Positions 56,801 to 64,000 of a stretch of DNA of 64,000 nt are shown here, piece after piece. Origin of the DNA: Anseranas semipalmata (Eukaryota; Chordata; Aves; Anseriformes; Anseranatidae); NCBI GenBank assembly GCA_013399115.1, contig VXAA01004301.1, positions 766,153 to 830,152 of the forward strand, in the 5' to 3' direction. Below the pieces are notes generated by a model. The model made no database searches. It was not told the DNA's origin and saw nothing but the letters and a program-made list of their open reading frames with translations. Within the stretch, counting starts at the first letter, position 1. Each line of letters opens with the position of its first letter. The translations under genes and the position numbers were made by a program.

Positions 56801-59800
56801 ATACAGTGGCTGGTGGAACAGAAAAGGAAGGGCTTTTAAAAACCCCACAGAAATGTTGGTAATTTTAGCTCCTGACACCACTCTATGGGAGTTGTTGAGC
56901 ATTTCAGGAAGTGTCTGACCAGTAATAACCATCCTATGGCAGTGTGGCCAATCTTAATTGGAAGGCCTCCGTGCATCTTGTAATCAAAGTTTCATGACCT
57001 CATTTTGAGTTCACATCTTTGGCTGTGAGAAGTGGCCTGTTTTTCAGCCAGCATGATAATCCCCAGAAAACATACTTAGAAAGAGTTGAGTTAGACTTAC
57101 CCAGCTTTGTACTCATTTTCTATGAAAACAGCAAGTTCCAAAACAAAGGTGTGGGACAAAGCAAACATGCTGTGGAGAAGAACCATTCCTTGCACTCACT
57201 TACTGCTCTTCCTCATTTGGAAAAAAATTATATTTTTAACACTGCACAATTAGTACAGGGTGGTGAGCCTTAAGCTGTCATTAGAGGTTGCCAAATGAGC
57301 CATGTCTCTTGTGTCAGTAAGTAAACAGAGGTGTTGAACAAACAAACAAACACAGTGGGCAGGGGTGTCTTTTGGACTCCAGCATTGCTCAGCAGAGTGA
57401 AGTCAAAAGAAACCCCGTGCTGTTTAATCTGTGCTTTTGCACCAGATATTGGTAATATTTCAGCACAGGTGCCTCAGGTCCCTATCTGGACCAGTGAGAT
57501 CAGTTCAGTTACCTGTTCTACTGTGGTTAAACCCATCAAAAGATTATCATTTTAGACAAGTCCCTCACAGTAAGAGTCAAGAAGTGAAACATAAAGGAAA
57601 TTGTATGAATTACTCTGGTTAGTGAGACTTCACTACTACCCAGGCAGATGCTGGCCCATGCAAAGCTGCAAAATGCATAAGCAAAGAAAGACAGTCACCT
57701 ACTTTTTAACAGTTTTTGCTTGCACAGAGCCACGTTGCCACAGGAGCTGTACCTGGGAGCCTTCCTGTCTGACCATGGCCAAGGGAAGTGACCGGGGGCT
57801 GCAAAGCTGCTTTCTGGAGGTGTTAGAGCAAAAGGCACGCAAGTGGGTCCAGTGTGGTATGAAGGAGGAGGTGAGGTCAGACAGACCTGTGTGAACTGTA
57901 CCTGTATAAATTGTATGAGCTCTGTGCCTGCCCATGCACGGTGACTTCAGACATCCTCTTCTGAATAAAGCCCTGGAAAGTTAAATGCAAACCAGACTTG
58001 TGACACCTGCCCGATGGTGGCCTCACCAGCTGAACTCAGACAAACTCCCCTGCATTTGTATACAGAAACAAAAATACTCAACCATCCCTCTCCTCCCCTC
58101 CTCCAAACTGCCCACAAAAGACTACCAGAATTTCTTCTATAATTAAAATCTTACTCATGCACAAAAGGAAAAAAAAAGAGAGAGACTAAGGAAAGTACAC
58201 AACACTATGATGTACACGGACTTGGCAAACACCGCTCTTGGTTTCTGCATGGGGAATAGGACAGCCCAGCCAGGGTATGTCCCTTGCTGGTCTCTGGGTC
58301 TTGTTACAGCTTTATTTATGGTAGTTGTGACTTCATTTTCCCATCCATGCTATCTTCCCCAACTCCTTCCTCCACCTTCACCCCAAATCTGAAGTTGTTT
58401 TTCAATTACTTTGAAGCTAGATTACAAGCCCTATTTCCTCTCCTTGGCTAAGACTGTTCTGTTAAGACCTTAAATAGGCTCTGACTTTGATTTTTATGCC
58501 AACTATGGACTGAAGAGATATTAAAGCTTTCTTCTGATTTTTTTAAAGTGTAAAAGCACTATTACTTTAAATGTATCCATCAAAAGAAATACCGCTTCCA
58601 CTTGCATATTCTTACCGTACAAAATCTCTCTAAATGACCTACAGAACTGCTGACTGTGATTCTCACATAGGCACAAGGACAGAGAATATGCAATGCACAG
58701 AGATTTTTTTTTTAAGGCATGATCTAAAGGTAGAAAAAAGTAGGAAGCTACCAACTCTCTGTTGACATCCCCACTGCTGTGCACCTTTCCAAGGAGTTAG
58801 TGCCTCCACAGACTGCCCTGAGGTTTTTCTTCCCCACTTCTTTGTGTAAAATAAATAGGTGAAAGCAGCCCATAGCATCCTTCCAGCATAAAGTGGATCC
58901 TCCATCAAGAACTGGATGTGTGACTTGTGTTCCCTCGTGTTTGCAGTGGCTGGTGCCTCTCAGAGGTGAGATGTTTATTTTCAGTGGGGAGGGAGTTTCT
59001 CCCCTATACACAGACACCCCACTGCCAGACACCCGTGTACCCGTAGGCTGCCATTGCTCATGCTCCTCTGTTGCAGATTTTGAATAACCCGAAGAGGATC
59101 TGGAGGCTTTGCCAGGGGTGGCTCTGGAGCAGTTTATTGTGAAGCCCTGCTGACCATCTCAGGTGGGCATGAGGTTTATTACGCAGTCTGGAAGAAGTTT
59201 CCCTGCATAACTCAAAGGCATCATTCAACCAAAGCTAAACACTTGCCCTCTTTATCCTCCTGCAAACCATTCTTGCTTCTGCACCAGGGACATGCTTTCA
59301 TTTAGGTTACTCGAGTTTAGCATCTTGTCAAAAAACTCCCAAAGGTCTTGTGTTTTGCAGAGGCAGCCAGTGCTATGAAAACACAGGAGCTGCGCTGCTG
59401 AGTGAGGGACAGGCATCGCCACCGGGACGCCTGCCGGCCCCTCATGTTTCTGCACTTCCCTCCATCCCGCGGGGCCACATGGCTCCGAACTCCAACATGT
59501 TCACAAGTTAGTGGCACTTCTACAGGACAGCATACACAGTATTAGCCAGCCGTGATTTAGCTGGTAAGGAAGTAATGATTTATAATAACATTTGAAGCAG
59601 GTCATTAAATATGACCCCCTCATTGCAAACCCCATGCTGAGCGAGATATTTTCTTGTAAATGATTTACCAGCAAGCTTTTCGTACTTCTGCGTAGTAGCT
59701 TTTCCATAACCAAAGTCAGACTCGCTCACATTTCCCAAACTATGGCAGTGTGTTTTCTTCAAAATGTGAAGACATCTCAAGGCTGCTGCAAATTGGTCTG

Positions 59801-62800
59801 GGTAGCTCAGCAAACAGGCAGAATGTGGGGTTGATTCAAGGACATAGCTGCTTTCTCTGATCTGAGCTTCATTTTGTTAGAAATACAGCCTAAAAGCTTC
59901 TGAAGCGAAAGTAGTTCCGATTTAATTTTCCTCTTTTTCTTCATCTACAACGTGCTCCGCCAGCTTCACTCCTCATTCTTCTCAGCTCCCAACACATCAT
60001 CCAAGCACCTTCCAGAAATGTGCCCACCACTAAGACTAGCTTCTGTCTCTTTGCAACCCAGCCCTTTGGGAATAATTAATCCTGAACTGTATGGCCACAA
60101 CTATCTCGGCCTGCAGAAGTGCAGAGCATCCTGCAGGAGGCTGGAAATTACACAGTAACTGTGAAATCATCCAGCAAACCTACTACAGTCAAAACCCAGC
60201 ATGGCAGGTTTTGCCTTCCAACCCAGGCAGGTGGCAGTGAAAGAGGTGTGGGGCAGTTTTCTTATTCCCTTCTTTTCCTTTACTTCCCGGAAGGAAACTG
60301 GTGTTTTCATAGCAGGGACACCAAACTGTGTTGCTACCCTAGTATTGATAAGCCACTGGTTTGTCGTGCCAGACTTGAGATTGTCCTGGTACTGCAACAA
60401 GGAGTATCTACCGAAGGAAAAAAAAACAACAAACATTGCTCAGGGAACCCAACTCACTTCTTTTTTGTTTTCTCTGTCTGACTTCACTAAGCAACCCGAA
60501 TCTCTACCTCCTATCTACCAAACAGGGGGATACTGCTCTTCTCCAAAACGGAGTTCTCCAAACTCCAACATGGCCAATGTGTTGCTGAAGCCACAGGGTG
60601 GGTCCCTGCCTGCTTGTAAGCACCCAGCGCCTGTAGCAGCCACGTGCCCACAGCATGCTGATGCCTTGACCAATGCATGTCTGCTGAGGGCTGCCGCTCC
60701 TCTCAGGACAGCTGTGCCCACACCCGAGCAAAGGCAACGCAAACCTTGCCAGAAAGCAGTAGCAGAGTGCCCAGAGGTGTTCCCATTTCAAGGCAGAGAA
60801 GTCTGGAAATCTGAAGTGATTGCCACATTGTTCATATCCCACTTTTTCCATTTTAAAGCCTGTATCATGAATAAGTTATACTCAAGCCTTTCTGAGAGGC
60901 ATTTATAGTCTTGCAACATCACATAGTCCAATCCAAACTCCTGCTGAAGTCCATGGAAGCAATCTATCTTGTGTTATGTCAGCTCCGGGCCAGGCTTCAG
61001 TCTCCAAAGGACAATCACAACTGAAGATAGGCAAACAAACTGCACAGTTTTGGTTTGTTTTTTTTCCTTTTTAAGTATAGTTTTTCATCTGTCTAACTAG
61101 AACTGTTCCTTCACAAATGAGGCTGGATAATATTGCATGTTGCATGTGATAGCATGAGAAACAAAATGTTTGTATTTATTTAGCTAGAAGATTTATTTTC
61201 CCTTCTATGAAGGCAGAAAAAAAAAAAAAAAGCCTGCCAAAAATCAGAATATTTACTCTAATCATAAAGAATTCTGCTTTCTGATACTCTGGACATCCGA
61301 TGTCCCTTAAAGAAGAAGATATTAAAAAAAAAAAAAAAGAATAAGCATGTACAATGAATACAGCCTCATTCTTGCTTTAGGACCATAGGACCAGGCCAGA
61401 TATAAGAATCGCAGAAGTGTCAATACTGGAAATATCCAATACTTGATGTCAAGCACTGAATATTCTGTAAGCCTGTTCATGTCTACACACTAAAAGCAGC
61501 TGGAATAACAAAACATTTTCAAGAAGGCAGGTAATTATTTCTTCGAAGCAGAAACTTGTATAAACCATACAAGGCAAAACTATTTGCTTGTGAGCATGTC
61601 TGCAATCTTAATTTTTTAAATGGCTCCAGCTTTGGACAATTACAAGCGACTGAAGCTGCCCCTGTTGATGCCAGACATATTCATGCCCAGTGCAAGCTAT
61701 GCAGCTGCCCAAATACAGCTACAGAATTGAGCCCAGGACATGCATAGCCACGAGGGAGACGACTGAATTTACAAGTGCTCAGCATTGGGCTCTAGGTCCT
61801 TAAAAACAGAAGGAAGTTTGTGTTGAATTTTAGCCTCCCTGAGCACCACAGATTTTTGCAAAGACCACTTTACTCCCAACAAATTTGCGAAATCAGGTCA
61901 GGAAGCAGCCTCGCTCTCCATGGTTTGTGTGCTGGGAAATTACGCGGCAGTCACAGCTCTTTGCTAACACCTCAAGCACAACATGAAGGCTTAATCCTGA
62001 AGATGCATTCCCAGCATCCCAGGGGAGGAAACACTGAAGAGGATTTATATATGAGCGTGCAACATGCCGATGCTCTGCCCAGCTCGACACGGCCTTGCTC
62101 ACACCTTCGCCCTCAAGCACGCTTGTAGCAGCAAGGCAGGAAGGGAATATGGAGCAGCAAGATGTGCTGTGACCACATGTGTCAGCTCAAATATCGAAAC
62201 CGTGTCCAAGTGGCTGTGTCACTGTCTGTGGTACCCCCCTGTGGCCAGGTCTGACATAGCAATCTCCGCGCACCCACGGCACTTCATCCATTCCAACCTC
62301 CGTGCCACCTCTGTGCCACCTGCAACGCTTCTTCAGCCCCAGTGACCGCCACGCCGCGTGTTCACCCTGAGCAGTGCCAGCCCCGTGTGGGCTGATGCCG
62401 GCTGCGCCTGGCTGCGAGCCTGGCTGGGAGGCAGAAAGCAATGGCGTGAGGACACGAGGCACCAAGGATCTCCCTCCCCATCTCTGCCCAGAGCTGCGGT
62501 GCCTACAGCAAACATGTGCCACTCCTGATGCTGGAGAATGCTGAAGATGCAGGGAAGCTTAGGGCTGCAGGAATTTTTCCCAGCAGGTTTCAGATGCGGG
62601 CTGCTGGTACACCAGGACCCATGTCCATCATCTCTCTTCACAGTCCAAGCAGGAAGGATTCATCTTCTTGTTGCTGCTGGGTTGTTGGTGGGGGCGGCGA
62701 GGGAGATTTTTTAAAAACTTTTTTTGATATGGTTTGATATGGCAATGAGATGCCAACAGATGGAGCTGTTCAGAGCAGAGACCACTCACTTTGGCAGAGC

Positions 62801-64000
62801 ACAGGGGAAGCAGCAGACAAGCATGGAATTCTAATTATTAAACATAATGAGAGATGAATCATCTCCAAGCAGGAGATATACTCTATTTACTATGAGAAAG
62901 TGAAAAATAAGTCTGTCAACAAAGCTATAGCCCAGGACAGGGAAATCCCAGGATTTCTTCAACTCTGCATGTGAGGATGTTCTGTCCCAGAAGAGAGGAA
63001 GGGCTCATCACACCCCTTCAAGCAGAGGGCTGGAACCTCACAGCTTGTGCTTATGCACCTCTCAGTGCAGCACTGGCTCAGTACTATCACAGTGAGGACA
63101 CCCCACACGTGCTCGTGACACTTCACAACTACACTAGTTCATAACTGCTCAACACAGGGCATGTTTAAGCATGAGACCAATTCTCCTAAGCTCTTGCTGC
63201 ATGTACAGCAAGGACATTTTGGGACTCCCGTGTCCTCTGCACCAAGCACAACCTATAGCACCACCATATGGAACATCACAAACCTGTGCTGGACTCGCAT
63301 CATCACTCACCAGAGCCTCAAATCAAAAGGATGAAACCTCCATAGCTCACCACCAACCAGGGATGTGTTATGGGCTACCAGGAGGACAGGAAAGAGGAAA
63401 CAGCAAACAGCAGGTGACCCTTCTTGTATTTGTGCGTGTATTTGTATGGACAGTGATTCTGGGAGCTGCACTGTTTCACTAGGGAGCAAACTGGAAGGAA
63501 AGATCCACTGTAAAGTATTATTGCACTTTATTCCTGTCAAGACAGACCAAAATAAAATGTCCTTGGTATCTTTGTTTGCACGTGACAAAGAACAAGGCCT
63601 TGCAGCCTGTCTGCCAGTGAAATATAAATGGAATGATGAGGAAATGTCAGCTCTGATTTGAAAGACTTTTGCTTTTTTGTTTTTGTTTTTGTTTTGGGGG
63701 GGTGAGGAGAAATGATTAGTTACTAGGTAGGGGAAAAGGGCTTGTGTCTTCCTTCCAGCCACAGGAAAGATTTCAATGAAGAAGAAACAAAAGATTTTGT
63801 GGTCTTTCTGTTATAAGCCCTGTTCCAAAAAGCCAGTGTATCTACTTTTATACAATGGTTATAGGATTTCTCATGGCAAAATTACCTGAACACTGCATTG
63901 TTCTTAGCAAAAAGACCACATATGCAGTAATGGAGGAACATCTTTGCTGGAGAATTTGCAGAATAGAAAAACTAAACTCCATAAGTCCAGAAAGCAGATA

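Larger units (their letters stand above)
51176..64000. other. intergenic region downstream of ISM1, distal part
   Basis: Mostly unique DNA without recognisable exons or transposons. It includes an AT-rich segment at 52020-52265 followed by a 150-codon ORF (52267-52719), ATT microsatellites, A-runs near 61220 and 61330, and a 235-codon open frame at 60201-60908. In other vertebrates TASP1 is the next gene beyond ISM1, but none of its exons was recognised on either strand here. Confidence 0.6.

Noticed and set aside
63307..63762. 151-codon minus-strand ORF near the right edge
   Set aside because: It begins through an AAAAC/TTTTG simple repeat, has a competing frame on the + strand, and resembles no known family.
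41000..64000. Exons of TASP1, the expected next gene
   Set aside because: I compared minus-strand frames with the family as I remember it and saw no matching block; the gene probably lies beyond the window.

Overview
The window is vertebrate nuclear DNA, most likely from a bird. It has long AT-leaning introns, GT-AG spliced exons, few transposons, scattered mono- to pentanucleotide runs, and one copy of a CR1 LINE 3' end (about 18231-18461) that ends in the ATTCT-type tail typical of avian CR1s. The order and species cannot be fixed from the sequence alone.

The only protein-coding gene I can support is isthmin 1 (ISM1) on the + strand. Five coding exons lie at 21113-21349, 30190-30457, 33560-33703, 36434-36523 and 38213-38730. 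Every junction has AG/GT signals, and the phases (0, 1, 1, 1) join into one reading frame of 418 residues plus a stop. They encode a basic, proline-rich linker, an acidic linker, a thrombospondin type-1 repeat (TSR), a short connecting exon with an N-glycosylation sequon, and the C-terminal AMOP domain. The first coding exon (signal peptide and about 45-50 residues) is not visible and should lie to the left, so positions 1-21112 are the 3' part of intron 1. The 3' UTR starts at 38731 and may end near an AATAAA at 40090.

Layout: 1-21112 is intron 1, with an (ATTTT)15 microsatellite, the CR1 remnant, two ancient MIR/L2-like remnants and one exon-like segment at 12447-12655. Next, 21350-30189 is intron 2, with a strong CTCF-like motif near 29650; 30458-33559, 33704-36433 and 36524-38212 are introns 3-5. 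The 3' UTR follows. From about 40.1 kb to 64 kb the sequence appears intergenic. It holds a GC-rich, borderline CpG island near 45.5-46.1 kb that starts beside a TATAAA, an assembly gap inside a G homopolymer at 51134-51162, and AT-rich DNA with one unexplained 150-codon ORF. In other vertebrates the next genes around ISM1 are SPTLC3 and TASP1; I saw no exon of either.

Most open frames here are unrelated chance frames of 60-235 codons. I found no viral, prokaryotic, CRISPR or operon-like system. The items most worth checking are an Asn in place of the Asp expected in the AMOP RKD integrin motif, a possible alternative first exon in frame with exon 2, the CTCF-like site and the orphan CpG island.
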